The notes below the pieces were generated by a model that had not been told where the DNA came from, ran no database searches, and saw nothing but the letters and a program-made list of their open reading frames with translations. Below, piece after piece: positions 10,886 through 22,902 of a DNA stretch of 64,000 nucleotides; position 1 is the stretch's first letter, and each line of letters begins with the position of its first letter. The translations under genes and the position numbers were made by a program. Source of the stretch: Ectocarpus siliculosus (lineage: Eukaryota > Sar > Phaeophyceae > Ectocarpales > Ectocarpaceae). The stretch spans positions 675,170-739,169 of the forward strand of contig FN649759.1 in the NCBI GenBank assembly GCA_000310025.1, given 5' to 3'.

Positions 10886-13800
10886 CTGGTGCATTGTTCA
10901 CATTTTCCCATGGAATGTGCGGCATGCGTGTTGGGTGTTAGCAAGATGGGGACACACACAATACTGTATGTGCGGTGCGCGGGGGGCACGGTGGACGGGA
11001 GAGGGTGGGAAGGTGGCCATGAACTCAAGGGAACAGAACATTGTGGGCATCGGTGAAAATGGTTGCATGTGCCCGGATTTCGTGGCCAAAAGCGCGGCTG
11101 ATTCAGCAGAGATTCGTGCAAAAGTTGCGATGCGCTCTCCGCGGCTTGGCTTAGATGAGTACACCTGACTCGAGTGAGTTGTGTGGCACGGAGACGAGGG
11201 CTGCATCAGCCCGGCACAACGCGTACGACATCACCAAGCGCGTGATCAATGCTCGGAAGCCCGAATAATATGATCGAACTTAGTGTGTGTTGAGTGAAAC
11301 TACTGACATGTCAAAAATTTTGCTGCCATTGCCAAGTAAGTCTGGGATGTACTGACTGCGACGGATGCAAGGAAAAACGCAATGCATTGTTTTCAGGATC
11401 TGGATCTACAACAACCATACTTCTCACCGTGGTGTCAAATCGATTGATTGCACGGTGTCTGAATGATACACACCCTGTGAACTACTCCGGATGGGGAATC
11501 GTGAAGAAATACAGTAGTAGAAAAGATAAACCGTGCGGGGAAAGTGGACCGGAATACGGCATCGGAACCACCCCCTGAATCGATATCGCAGCAAACCAGG
11601 ACCGAGGGTAACAAGTGACCGATTAGGGGATGGATACCAAGCCTCCATGCCACCACCGATGTAGTGACAATTCGACCCTGTTGCTTTCTGATTGCGGTTG
11701 GCGGGCTTGAGACTGCCAGGTCTATACAAAATCAAAGATGCTTCAGGATCGATTCTGAATGGAGAAAATGTGTCTGTTTGCTGTCTACACTCCAAAACCA
11801 CAGCGAGCTTGAAGTTCCGCACGGCGGCGAAACGGCAAACTCAACATGAAAATGCGTCGACCGGGGAAGGGAAAGTATTTTCGTTGACGTGGGAGGGACT
11901 CGCATCGCATCTTTTTTACCAAGCTGTCGCTGCTGCATAGAGCCGCTCCTGCATTCCGATGTGGTCATTCTGCATGTCCCGGTGTGGGGGGTGACGCCTC
12001 AAACATCATGTCCATAGCTTCTTAGTTGATATTGAGCTTTACTTGATCTTAGTCGATATTGAGCTTTACTTGAGCCGCCTCCGCACGTGAAACCCTTGCC
12101 TCCCGAGAGTAACGACGTCGTTAGAACGTCTCACTGGGTGGTAGAGGACATGCACCTGAGGTCATCCCAGAGGAGCAAGAGTTTTGCTTCACTGTTACTC
12201 TCAATCTTCTAAGTCTTCGACAAGTTCTTCCACTCTTGTCGAGTATATCCACTTGGTGCCCGAGGACAGCCGCATGGATTCAATGCTTGCGCCAAGAAAA
12301 ATTATTTGTGGAGTAGAGAAAGAGACACTGGGATTGGAGTTTGCCCCGGGCGAGAGCTTGCAGCGCGAAAAGACAAGGCGGGGTGTTGGTCCCAACGTTC
12401 GTTTTGGACAGTCTAGATGGTGCTTGTGTCTCGTACTGTTATTGTCGCTGTTGCTCGTTTGCTCTCATCGTGGTTATTGGTGTTGTCTATGATGTCATGT
12501 TGTTGTTGTTGTTGTTTCTCTCTCTTCCCGTAATCTCCACAGCCGACAACCTACAGGAAGACCCATTGCTCAAACTCGGAGACTTGCCCAAACGAACCTC
12601 GAACGACGACGGTAAATATTTGAAACGCGGAGTCAATGCATATCTACCGTAGCTGGTATGTAGGACGGCAGTGGTCAACGTAGACTGCACGGGTAACCGA
12701 CACGGCGAATCTCACACAAATTACTTCGTGGCAGACTCAACCGTCATGCGATTTTGAGAATAAGGATCTGAGCGGTTCTAAGCAAGATATTTAGATCTGG
12801 CGGGAACTGTAACTCCCTTGGATTGTTGCTAAACAAGGGATATAGCGTCCCCCCTCCCAGCAAGGAGCGCCATTCTGTTCAGTCTATCTGAAGCAGGAGT
12901 CAGCAAGTGTGCAGCAGTGATAGGATTAATCAAGAGAGGGAGAAACACTAACATCCAAGTGAGTCGTCATCATCAGGGGCTTTAGCGGACTGCTACGCGT
13001 GTGAACCCCACAACACAACACATCGGATCAACGACATAAAAATGTAGATGATACTATAGATTGTCTTGACGAACCGCACTACTACTGTAGACGGTACAAA
13101 GATACCACGCTCTGTCGGAGGGGTTGGTTCAACGCGACCACCAGACGCCGAGGAAAGTACATACGTGTAACATCTCTCTTTTTCTTGGTATATTTTCTGG
13201 CTGACATCCCCTTGCACCCAGCCAGGTTGTGGTAAGATGAGGCCGACGCAATGCACGTGTTGCGGCTGACAAACTGACAAACTCGGAATTGCCGTCATCG
13301 CTCAACCATGATACGCGCCACAAAGGATGTACGATGAATCAATCAAAATACATTGGAGGCAACTTTCGTCTTGTCTCGGGTGGTTGTCTAGGCTCTGCAG
13401 TCCGAGTCCACCTTGCCGGACCCGCCCGACCGAAACCGCTCTTTGCTCTTTGTCGTCGATTTACAATATTATTATTGCGATTTCTGTGTTGATGCAGCAG
13501 AGTACAACCCACCACCATGGGTACTTTTCGGTGAGTTTGTGTGCTCGTCGGTAGGGACAGCCAAGCAATACCGTCGTGGGGGCAGACAAACTTGCCTACG
13601 GGCATATTTTTCTCGCGGCGGAGGACACCGCCAACAACAGGTGTGGGAGGTGATGCGTTGTGCGCGTCAGCTTGTTGGACGAAAAAACGACAAAAAAAAA
13701 ATCCGATCAAACCGTGTAACGGCCACACAGCTGCGCCGGGTGTGTTCGAGACGCAAAAGACCTGGGACGTGCGACTAGGTGCGATGCCGACGAGATTATG

Positions 13801-14554
13801 GGCCTATCTCCTTTCTGCATGTCCCCGTTGGTGTGGTCTTCTCTTGGTTCTAAGCAAGGCGGGACCCGATTTGCACGTGGGTGCTCTCAGATGGAATCTG
13901 TACATCTGCGCATGCGGCATCACTGAGAGGAGGTAAAACTGTTTCTTCGCTGTACGCGAGACACGGCCGCTATTGTATCGGCGAAACTGCAGCTGGCACA
14001 AACATGTGGGCCCGTTTTGTCCGTTGGGCTGCCTTGTGGTGAACTTCTGATGGAAGCCGGCCCATGCCGATGCTTGGTTTCAGCGATTCAGGCTGCTGGG
14101 GCCCCGCCCTGCCCTGCTTCACCGTATTTACATTGGTTGAACCTCGGATGTCTCACCAGGGACAAAGATATTCACCATGAACAGCACGAAAGCGGAGCAC
14201 CGGCCGAATGTGGGGGGGTCCATCCAAAAGCCTCCTGCCATTGTCCTGTTCGTTCTCTCCTTGATCCTCTCCTGTTGTGTGCTTCGTGCTTGTGGTTGTG
14301 GGCGTGGTGCACCTCCATTGTGGGACTCAGGTGAAGTGGAAGTCTGGTTCGATTTCGAAAAATAAAAATAATTCCAAAATTACGCGGCGGAACGAACAGC
14401 AGTTCCTGATCTCCGCAATCTCCGCTCTGACCTCTGAACACTTTTCGAGGTTCCGCCGCAGCCCTCTCCCCGCTCCCCGCTCCCCCGCTCGCTCTCTCCC
14501 GCTCTCCTATCGTACCAACCTCACTTGTGTGCTGGTTCGACCGTTCCCGGAAGC
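10886..14554. other. region without recognised gene
   Basis: 3.7 kb between the orphan Stum-like exon and the complete Stum-like gene. Holds a short tandem duplication (12021-12074), a GTT microsatellite near 12500 and an A-run near 13690. A 62-codon hydrophobic frame starts at 14177 (+). Its first ~35 codons resemble the layout of Stum exon 1 (KPPAIVLFVLSLILS), but no donor follows, so it is not called as a gene. Confidence 0.45.
12021..12074. repeat. 27-base direct duplication, two copies
   Basis: Units 12021-12047 and 12048-12074 share the core GATATTGAGCTTTACTTGA and differ at only two positions. Too short to interpret functionally. Confidence 0.8.
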
Positions 14555-17500
14555 ATGGCGATCACGAGGAAGACGTTCATAGATCCTCCGGTGCTCCGCA
14601 AGCCGCTGGCTTTCGTGTTGTTGGTTATCAACGTCTTTGTCCCCGGTAAGGAAAGAGGCGGGTTGCTGTTGCTGTCCCTCTCCTTGTTGTGTTTCGTGCT
14701 CTTGCTGCGCCGCTGTTTAGACTTCTGCTGCCTGGCCGTTGCTCACACTAGTCCTGTCATTGCTGTCATATTTTCCTGCCTCTTGAACTCCTAGCTCCAA
14801 CTCGCTACCTTAGGTACGAGGGCTGGCCTCCTTCTAGCTGCACCCTTTGGCAATGCTTTGCGCGCGCCGACCCTCGCGAGCGGGAGATTTGCGCCAGTTG
14901 TTGCGCCGCTGCTCGGGCAACTCAATTTTGCGCTCCTGTAAGGCTAGCTTCTCCCACCATCAATGCAACCATGGTAGACATGCACTAGTGAAGTTGACTT
15001 TCCGGGCTAGTTGACCACCCTCTCTTTGAAGCAATGCCCACACCGCGCATAAAGGGTAAATACGAACCCCCCTTTTCTGACAGATGCAAATGAGGTGAGA
15101 TGTGTGGCATCAGTCATGCCCCGAACAGCTGCATGCACGGTCGTGGCGGCAGGCACCACATACGGTTTCCGAAAACAAAGAAAGTGTAGCAATATCATTA
15201 CATCCAATCAGCGACAGGGTCGCGGAAAGAGTTTCCTGTGGTGTGTTTTGGGGCACAGCAGCACAGGTACAGGTAGGCTCCGCTCTACTCTGAACATGTA
15301 GACTCGACGTTAGCTGCCCGCACTCCTCAAGCGTGATAGTGAGTGCATGCACGACTTGTGACAGCCCCGCCGGAAGCACGATCCCCGAGGTCTATGAAGG
15401 CCAAGGGTTCCTTTGCATTTCACACGAAACGACTGCATGTAGACCAGTGTAGACTTTCATTTGTAGTTGTCCCCCCACGCACCTGCATGCGCGAGATTTC
15501 TTGTTCATTTCTGCGGTCCCATACTCGGGAAGCAACCAAGAGAGGCCCTACATTGCCCGCCACTACCGTACACCATGGTCGAATTTCGGTAAAAGGGGCA
15601 TGGAAGAGGACAGCATTTAGTCGCAATGCCAGCAACGCTTCCGCACAGTTGCTAGTTTTGGAGGGCGAAAGGTACCGGCGAGGTGTTTGACGTAGGCGCG
15701 CCAGAACTCCGAGCACGCATACCAAGAAACAGCTTCAGGAAAACCTCGAATATGAACGATAAAACGCCATTCTCAAACAGCATCTCGCCCTTGCTGCCAA
15801 AACATGGCGCATGGGCCGTGTGGGACAGCCAGGTTTCACGGAAAGCGTCTCCGTTCCGTAACGATTGTTTGGTGTACCGCATTTTTGGCCTCTGCGCCAT
15901 GATGTGATGCCTTTTTTTCGGCAAGAGTTATCGTCCATCCCGGACGGCCGCACTATTTCAGGAGCAAAGTCGCTACAGCCAAGGTGTTTTGCTGTGAAAG
16001 CCGTAGAGTATTGCCCAGCCATTTTTCGTGTCGTGTTGGCACACCTACTAGGACCAAGCACTTGGAAGCGTTCGTGTGAGAGAAGCAAGAACCACGTAGA
16101 GCAGCGAGCGAGTGAGAAGACGTACTCGACGTCGGTGGTGGAGAGAGTTGTCCGTTATTCTCCCGTTCAGCCAAGAAAACGAAGGTTGTAATGTAGTCAC
16201 ATATGTAACTTTTTTCCGAACATGTCCTTCTAGAGAAGCCTGTTCCCGTTCGACTGGCAGTCTTGTTTGTTTGAATGCGAAAGCTAAGCGTCGAGCTATG
16301 ATGCCCATACCACTGAGTGATGAAGTATCTGCGCGCTCTTGTACTGCACTTGATGGAAGTAAAGAAGAACCGCCGGAACTTGCAACCGACAAGTCCTTGT
16401 GGCGGGTATATTATTACCCTTTTTGATTACAAGTTAAGTTGTGCCGAGATGTCTCCCCCTTGGTTTGGTATCACCTGCAGCTCCCCCTGCTTTCGCTGGA
16501 AAAACCCTCGGGTTTCCCCACGATGCCCGATAGCCTTGAGCAATGGTCTCGAACATGGGTGCGATATATCCGCGTGATTTGCATTGCCAAAGAGCACGGC
16601 TGGACAGCTGACGGCAACGGCTTGTTCGCGTACTGTCATCGCCAATGGTTGCGTCAATTTTAGAAGGATATCACACGCCTCGGAAATGTTTGTACGTGCC
16701 AACGCCGGGAGCATGGGGGGGTCTTTCGAACATTTTGTGGTGTGCCGCCACGTCGGCGTCACCTGACTGCGATTGGGTTAAAGCGAATTCAGCTAAACCG
16801 CGACGCCGCGGGCAAGCCTGCGAGATAGCCAGCGCTGGCCTCTGTCTCGCTCGATCGTTTGGGGTATGTTGGTTTGTGTGTGTTTTTTGCTCTTCTGTTG
16901 CTTCTGTACAGACGGAGTTGTGGACAAAACACGCAGTATCACGCATGCTGCATCGCCGCGTGTCGAGTCGGAAAACCTCTCGCCCAAACCAGTACAGGTA
17001 TTGTGTTGGCCTGATGGTCAAATGGCCGTCTCTAATATGTTTTAGGTTGGCGTTTTCCACACTGGAGTATTGCTGGCACAGGCTATTTTATCTCGGGCAC
17101 TTGATGGGCGTCGTAGCGAATTGGTGTACTCTTGCAATGTTGCAAGCCAATTTGTTTTCCGGAGTCTCACCTCTCAAACTCTGGAAGCGAAACCGACGAG
17201 TGAAAACCTCATTCGCCGAGCTCGTTTTGGCCCCCTGTAATGGGACGAAGGCGTAGCGTTAGCCTTTCAAACGACCACTGGTCCAGTTACTTCGCCTTTG
17301 TAGAGGCAGCTGTGGTCGAGGATCAAATTTCTTCCCCGATTGCTCCATCGATCCGAAACTATGGATTGGTTTCACCAATGGATTTTTGATCATCCGAAAG
17401 TGCGTTGCGTTTTTGCATCTGCGCAAACCCCGCGGGGTGTTGGTTTCGGCGTTTAACGTGCCCGTTTTTGGTGCCGAGATCGCTTTTGTTGCCGAGATTC

Positions 17501-17941
17501 CCGGTGGAGGCGCGCCCTGACATGCCATAGTTGCCTTGGAAAAATCAAAGATTTTTCCCCCCTATTGAGACCTCCGGAACACGAAACGCTCGCCTACGTG
17601 TGTCGATCCCGCCTGTTTGGTTGCCCCTCATATCTGCATTTTTCCGGCCAAAATGGAGCCACCAATATGTTGAGATCGACGTCCATGTTTCTCTCCCCCG
17701 TTCCCTCCCGTTTGCGCGTCGCTCGCTGCCTTCTTTTCTCGTTCTGTTCTGAAAAATGTCAACAGGACTGGGTACTGTCATCGCAGGGTTTCTCACATGC
17801 AAGTTGAAGAGCATCTTCACGGGCATCCTGCAGCTGGTAACCACCTCGCTAGTGGTCGGATGGGTGTGGTCGGTCATGTGGGGCTGGGAGCTGTGGACCC
17901 TCGCGAGGAGGCATCCCTTCACACCTCTCCTTGACCCTTAA
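14555..17941 (+). CDS. Stum/Spec3-like small membrane protein (two exons)
   Basis: Exon 1 is 14555-14645 (ATG to CCCG, donor GTAAGG). Exon 2 is 17766-17941 (acceptor ..GTCAACAG, stop TAA). The 3120-base intron splits the glycine codon of the PGLGT motif in phase 1. The 88-residue product has hydrophobic segment 1 (about residues 16-29, AFVLLVINVFVPG), the PGLGTVIAGF turn (30-39), and a second hydrophobic region with GILQLVTTSLVVGWVWS. It ends with MWGWELWTLARR and a short polar tail. This order matches animal Stum/Spec3 family cores, which are usually longer because of N-terminal extensions. Expected location is a membrane; function here is unknown. Start chosen because it is the only ATG giving a compact polar N-terminus. 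The paralogous exon at 10704-10885 supports the model. Confidence 0.78.
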
Positions 17942-20900
17942 GAGCTGCCCCTCGGCTCTTGCTGTCATCCCCGTGTTGAGAGAATTTGGCAAACGGTGCG
18001 GTAGGCGTAGGCTAGGGTGATGCCCGCTTGGCACTCGAAACCGTTGCCTGTCTCTGTCGAAATAATGCTCGATTCGGGTAAATGGAGTGTTTCTGGAACG
18101 GGGGTCTTGTATAGGGTCGGGCCGCCTCGATGTCTTGCTGTACTGTAGGTCCTGCTGCTGGAGTAGCCAACACAGCAAGACGTGTGTATCGCCTCCATGG
18201 GTCGATGCAGCGCCTCACGATGTTGAAAGCTGCTTCTACGCATACCCTCATAACCTGGCGTGTGATACTAACTGTTGGTCCCGTCTACGCTGGCGCCGTA
18301 GGTGTTGCATTCGGTGTCGGAAGAGCTTTCACGGTCAGTTTGTCCGATGTATTGTTTGCTAACACGCGGCTTTAGATCCCTACGTGGTATGCGGTTTCAT
18401 GTGCTAAGTTTGATGCCCCCAAGCCAATCACACAGATCCGTTCCCGACGATTCGTTCCCGTTTCCTTGGTTTCCTTGAGAGGCCGCTCCGCATGCGTCAA
18501 CTCCTCACTGCCTCGGGGAGGCCGACGAAAGCAAGCGCCTTTTTGTGTTTTCGAGCGTAGGTTCTTTAAGTTCGAAGGTGGTTTTTGTTGCTGCAATTCC
18601 CTTGGTGTTGTAAGGTCCGAAAGAGGCGGGGTGATCATCTTTGCATTTAGATATATATATTTTTGTCGAGACTCAGGCCAGATTTATTTAGTACCTTCCG
18701 CGACGAAAAGGTGACCGTACTTTGCAATGCGTACTCTCAAGGGCTAACCGTTCACAGTTTCGGTATGCGATTGTACGGTGTGGTGTGCAGCAGGCGTTTC
18801 CCGGTAGGTTTGGTTGTTTACCCTCTCAGCCCATTATGTTGCTCGTGTGTGCTTGTGTACGTTGGACGAGAGCCATGGTTCCCCTTGTATTCTGATTCCA
18901 TTTTTGTTTTGTTGTAATCGCGTTGTCAACGAGTTTTGTTCGAGGTTTGAAGAGCTTTCCCCATGACCACAGTAGCTGTTTGTTGATAACGGCCTCGATG
19001 TTTTGCTGGTTGTGAAATTCCTTAAGAAAAGAATGAAATGTTTTTGATAGCCTGCGGGGGAAAAGCACAGTTTCATTATAATTTGCGAATGGTCACCGTT
19101 GGCGTTCTTTCTTTTGTTTTTCATTTCGATTATTATCACGCTGGAGTTGTTATGAGTTTCCCCACCATTTTTTTGCAGGGTTCATTCTGGGCAACCCGGC
19201 GCTGTCTGGCCTTGTTTTCTTATGCCATGTGTGTCTGGCACTTTTCGAGGAACGATCAATGCCGAGAGACCCATTCCGACCCCATCATCAAATGCTCTCT
19301 TGAAATTGAGCGTTCACTTTTTGGGTAGTAGCCTTTTAAAACATGAGATGGCTACCGAAGGAGACATTCAAACGACGCACGAGGTACATGTCCGAAATGG
19401 GGCCCGCATTGTTCAGAGAACGCTTATGGTGTAGAGCCGGCGCTCTTTCTTCTCGGTCCGCATGTTTGGGCAGGGACTGGCGAACTTCCCTGTTGTTGAC
19501 GACCGCAAAATACCGCACTATAGCGATGGTTTACCCCCCCAACGTGCCGCCGGGATCTCAACTACGGTCGACTTCGTACAGAAATCGACTACATATTCGT
19601 ACATCTTCGTTCGTTGTCAGAAAATAATTGAACGCATAATGGACAGCGTCTTGTCGTATGGTCACCATCTCAAGTAGGTGATGATGTAAAGTTCCGCCTT
19701 GGCTGAAACATTCGACCACTCAGTCAGCTCACTGGTTCAGCCTGACTGAGTGGACTTATGGTTTAGCCTGTATCATATAACGTGAGTGTATGTATCCCAC
19801 AGCATCTCCCCCGCGGGATAAGAGGAACTCATTGTGGTTGAAATTTATTGGTGTCACGGCGCTTGACAGTATAGGAACCTACTGTCGAGAGTATCAACTC
19901 TGTTTCTAGACGCACACAGTGAACACACAGAACATAAATCCAAAGAAAATATGAACGCTCGCACTTGAACGAAACATAATCGCACCATTGAGAAACAACA
20001 GGTTTCTCGATAGACGCCAACCGTTGTTTTTCTACAGTAAACCAACACGTGTTTGCTACAGCACAATTTCACTGAGGTAGACAAAGTGGAGGTCGCGCGC
20101 CAACCTCCGCCCTGCCGACCAACGAACCCGCACGGCAAACACAGAAAGCGTAGACGACACATTTTCGACCCAGAAGTAGTCATGCTGGGGTGCCGAGATC
20201 ACCCGTGACTGTGCACCACCACCATGATCCATCGTTGTCACCGTCAGCTGACTCGTCCCCGAAACTCAATGTACCTCACTCTCCTATCAAAGCCCCGTTC
20301 CACCATGTATCCCGCCCCTCTTCCTCATATATTCACCCGTTCGTCCACCGCATTTCCCAGGCTGGACACCTCCCGACGTCTCCTGGCCTTTGGCAGGCAG
20401 TTCGGGGTTCGTCTTGCCCGAAATCGTCGCACCGGTGAAAAGCATAGAGCTGCGTTGCTGCGCCGGAATGACGCCGTTTTCCTTCAGCAGCAGAAGTTCC
20501 TAGTATGCCTGCGGGCGGGCAATGCCCGTTCGTTCTCATCTTTTGCATAGATTCACATGCTGGCACATTGCGAAGAATGAACATCGTAGTTTCGGCTCGC
20601 TTGCACTGTTTCCTGAGAAGCGTCCTCTTTGGGAGCTCATCCACACTCTTCATGAGTGATTCCGTACCTACATGCCCCCCAGCGCTCACCACCAGAGGTC
20701 ATAGATAACGTGTGAAGTCCGTTCGTTTGGAAACTAAGCACTCTACGTACGTATATTTACAAGATGCGCAGTGAAATATTCGCCACCCGCCGGGCTCTTA
20801 TCAGCGAAATATCAGCGGATGAGACAAACGTCGAAAGCGAGATGATCGATGGACTGCACGATAAAGTTTGTTTTCGTGGCCGGTTGACAAGCGTGCGTCT

Positions 20901-21144
20901 GGTGGCACGCGATGACACGCTGAGGGGGGTGATGGCCATGTTGGAATAGCACCCGGCGACCTACGTAGTCTTTGACACGCGCCTATTCATCTATTGTGCT
21001 GTACACCGCTCGAAATTGGTAAACGAACTCAACCGGCATCAACCCACGGATGGTTGTAACTCCAATCTGCACCTCTCATTTGGTCGGTTTTCGTCTCAAC
21101 TTAGCGTTCTTACCGTTGCCCAACGCGTTTCGTCAGCGCCGACA
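17942..21144. other. intergenic between Stum-like gene and paralogue B
   Basis: 3.2 kb with AT-rich stretches near 18650 and 19080 and a short hairpin (19716-19753). One 61-codon frame at 20764-20949 (+), beginning directly after an acceptor-like ACAAG, has protein-like composition (MRSEIFATRRALISEISADE). It is equally open on the other strand, so it is not called. No other gene or RNA seen. Confidence 0.45.
19716..19753. repeat. perfect 12-base inverted repeat (hairpin)
   Basis: CCACTCAGTCAG (19716-19727) and CTGACTGAGTGG (19742-19753) are exact reverse complements separated by 14 bases. They could form a stem-loop in DNA or RNA. No adjacent gene explains it. Confidence 0.85.
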
Positions 21145-22902
21145 TCAAATGTCATCAAGAAGATCAACGTGCTCCATCATGAAGGTCTCGCAGCAAGGGA
21201 AGTACATGTCCACAAATTCTTCAAAGGCCGCACAATCGCCGGCCTTGATGGTGACTCGAGGTTTGACGCGACGTTTTTCGTTTCGTACTGGCCCCTCTTC
21301 GCTACGAGCCCAGGCCGCGCGCTTTGCTATGCGTAGTACATCTAGCACCTTTGAGAAGACGGACGGCTTACAATCGATGATACGCCTTCCGTTGCTGTCG
21401 AGATCTTTCTCCGCCACCGGCCATTGCTCTTCGTTGAACCAAGCGGCAAGAGCTGAGTCAGGGCAAATCCGCAAGGTAGAACGCAGAGTAGTCATCCTGG
21501 TCCCACGCACGTTCAGCTCTACCACGTCATCTTCTGTTCCTGTGGCCACCTCTGGGCCATACACCGCCGCCACGGCCGTGGCGCACGCCATCGTCCTGGC
21601 TTTGGCAAGGGAAAGTTCATTTGCGGCTTCTTGGAGAAGCTTCTCCTCCTCCATCAATGAGTCAGCAACCAAATCCCCAAAAGAACGAACATCGTCCGCA
21701 GTCTTCACAGGTGCCCCCGGTCCCGTTTTGTCTTCAACAGCGTGGTCTTCTTGTTTGGTCGAAGAGGTTGGCGTGTTCGGCTTTGGACCCACACGAAATG
21801 TCTCGACATCAACAAGACGGCATCCGTTGAGCTCAGGAAATGGGGACCCGGTCGGGGCATGGTACGTCTGATTTCCCGTTCGCACAGCGCTCTCCGTCCC
21901 ATTCCAGACCACGTGTAGGTCACGTCCTTCCCCAAAGCAGGGTCCATATCCTTGACCACGATAAACGGCGTAGGCAGAACGCCCATCCTTGACGCCCCAC
22001 TTCGTCGATTGATATACGCCCGAATGACGTCCCTCACCGTCCTTGAGCATGAACAAGAATGCTCCCGGGGAAGGACTGTAGTAGCCGGCATCCGAATCAT
22101 ACATGAAGTCGTCCCACGGAATACTGGAGAACCCTCCAATGATACAGTCTGTCGCAGCTGCCCCGCGTCCCTTCACTCGCAAGAAGGTAATCGTTGTCGG
22201 CGAACTTTGGTCTCCACAACGATCTTGGCAGGCAGCACCTGTCCAGCCATCACGGGAAGCACGATAGAGCAGTTCCAACTCACCAGGATTCCCAGGACAC
22301 CAACGTTGAACGACGGCCGTCAGCTTGCTGGCCTCGTGAGGATCAAAGGTCGTGGTTCCCCCCTTTATCGTCATCCCGACGGGAGCCAGTTGCCCCGACA
22401 GACCGAGAACACGCGCAGTATGGTGAAAAAGGTCGGGCTGATCATCGCGGGACATATCAGCCTCGCCCGTTGCGGTACCGTTGGCCGCGTTCGGACGAAG
22501 CAGGAGGGCCTCGATGAGGTGCTTGACGCATATCGGTGACTCGTCAAGCACGATACGGCCATCTGCATCCCGGGGAACACGCTTGTCCCACTCAGCCTCG
22601 AACAGGTCTCCCAGTGCCCAAGTCGAAGACGGTTGTTCTCCTTTCCCCTCAAGGACCGAGCGACGAACGGTTTGATGCGAACCGCCAACGTTCAACTTCA
22701 CAATTTCTTCTTTCGAGTCTAAAGGCTTGATGATGCCAACCTCTGTCATGTGCGCCTGGAGCTCCTGCCATCCCTGGTCGGTGTCGTCCCACGCCTGATC
22801 CATCTCCCGCCGCCTCTGAGAAAGAGCGGCCTCTGTTGCCCGAGCGGAGGCCTCCATTGTTGCAGAACAGGTGTTCTTCTCGTTCGACTGGAGACGAAGC
22901 AT
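21145..22902 (-). CDS. BTB-TLDc-BTB protein, intact paralogue B (585 aa)
   Basis: Single-exon gene. ATG 22902 is chosen because all four paralogues begin here with ML(R/L)xxSNEK; the frame stays open 93 codons further upstream but that part is not conserved in the others. Domains: probable coiled coil 10-60; first T1/BTB about 65-137 (EEIVKLNVGGS, then AEWDKRVPRDADGRIVLDES); TLDc about 198-371 (ELLYRASRDGW, IIGGFSS, AFLFMLKDG, GPCFGEGRDLHVVW, LVDVETFRV); helical linker 405-450; second T1/BTB about 459-570 (VVELNVRGTRMTTLRSTLRI, FSKVLDVLR). T1/BTB domains oligomerise and many recruit Cullin-3 ubiquitin ligase. TLDc is found in oxidation-resistance and V-ATPase-binding proteins. The combined role is not known. 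No signal peptide or membrane segment, so cytosolic or nuclear. TLDc is assigned from motifs, not a profile search. Confidence 0.85.
   Translation of the reverse strand: MLRLQSNEKNTCSATMEASARATEAALSQRRREMDQAWDDTDQGWQELQAHMTEVGIIKPLDSKEEIVKLNVGGSHQTVRRSVLEGKGEQPSSTWALGDLFEAEWDKRVPRDADGRIVLDESPICVKHLIEALLLRPNAANGTATGEADMSRDDQPDLFHHTARVLGLSGQLAPVGMTIKGGTTTFDPHEASKLTAVVQRWCPGNPGELELLYRASRDGWTGAACQDRCGDQSSPTTITFLRVKGRGAAATDCIIGGFSSIPWDDFMYDSDAGYYSPSPGAFLFMLKDGEGRHSGVYQSTKWGVKDGRSAYAVYRGQGYGPCFGEGRDLHVVWNGTESAVRTGNQTYHAPTGSPFPELNGCRLVDVETFRVGPKPNTPTSSTKQEDHAVEDKTGPGAPVKTADDVRSFGDLVADSLMEEEKLLQEAANELSLAKARTMACATAVAAVYGPEVATGTEDDVVELNVRGTRMTTLRSTLRICPDSALAAWFNEEQWPVAEKDLDSNGRRIIDCKPSVFSKVLDVLRIAKRAAWARSEEGPVRNEKRRVKPRVTIKAGDCAAFEEFVDMYFPCCETFMMEHVDLLDDI

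Noticed and set aside
14177-14365. Possible duplicated first exon of the Stum-like gene (KPPAIVLFVLSLILS)
   Set aside because: Position and hydrophobicity are suggestive, but there is no donor at the right place and no PG before it, and nucleotide similarity to 14555-14645 is weak.
21050-21871. 273-codon plus-strand open frame opposite paralogue B
   Set aside because: It is antisense to a domain-bearing gene, Ser/Arg/Thr-rich, and mirrored by similar shadows opposite the other paralogues (for example 29938-30531).
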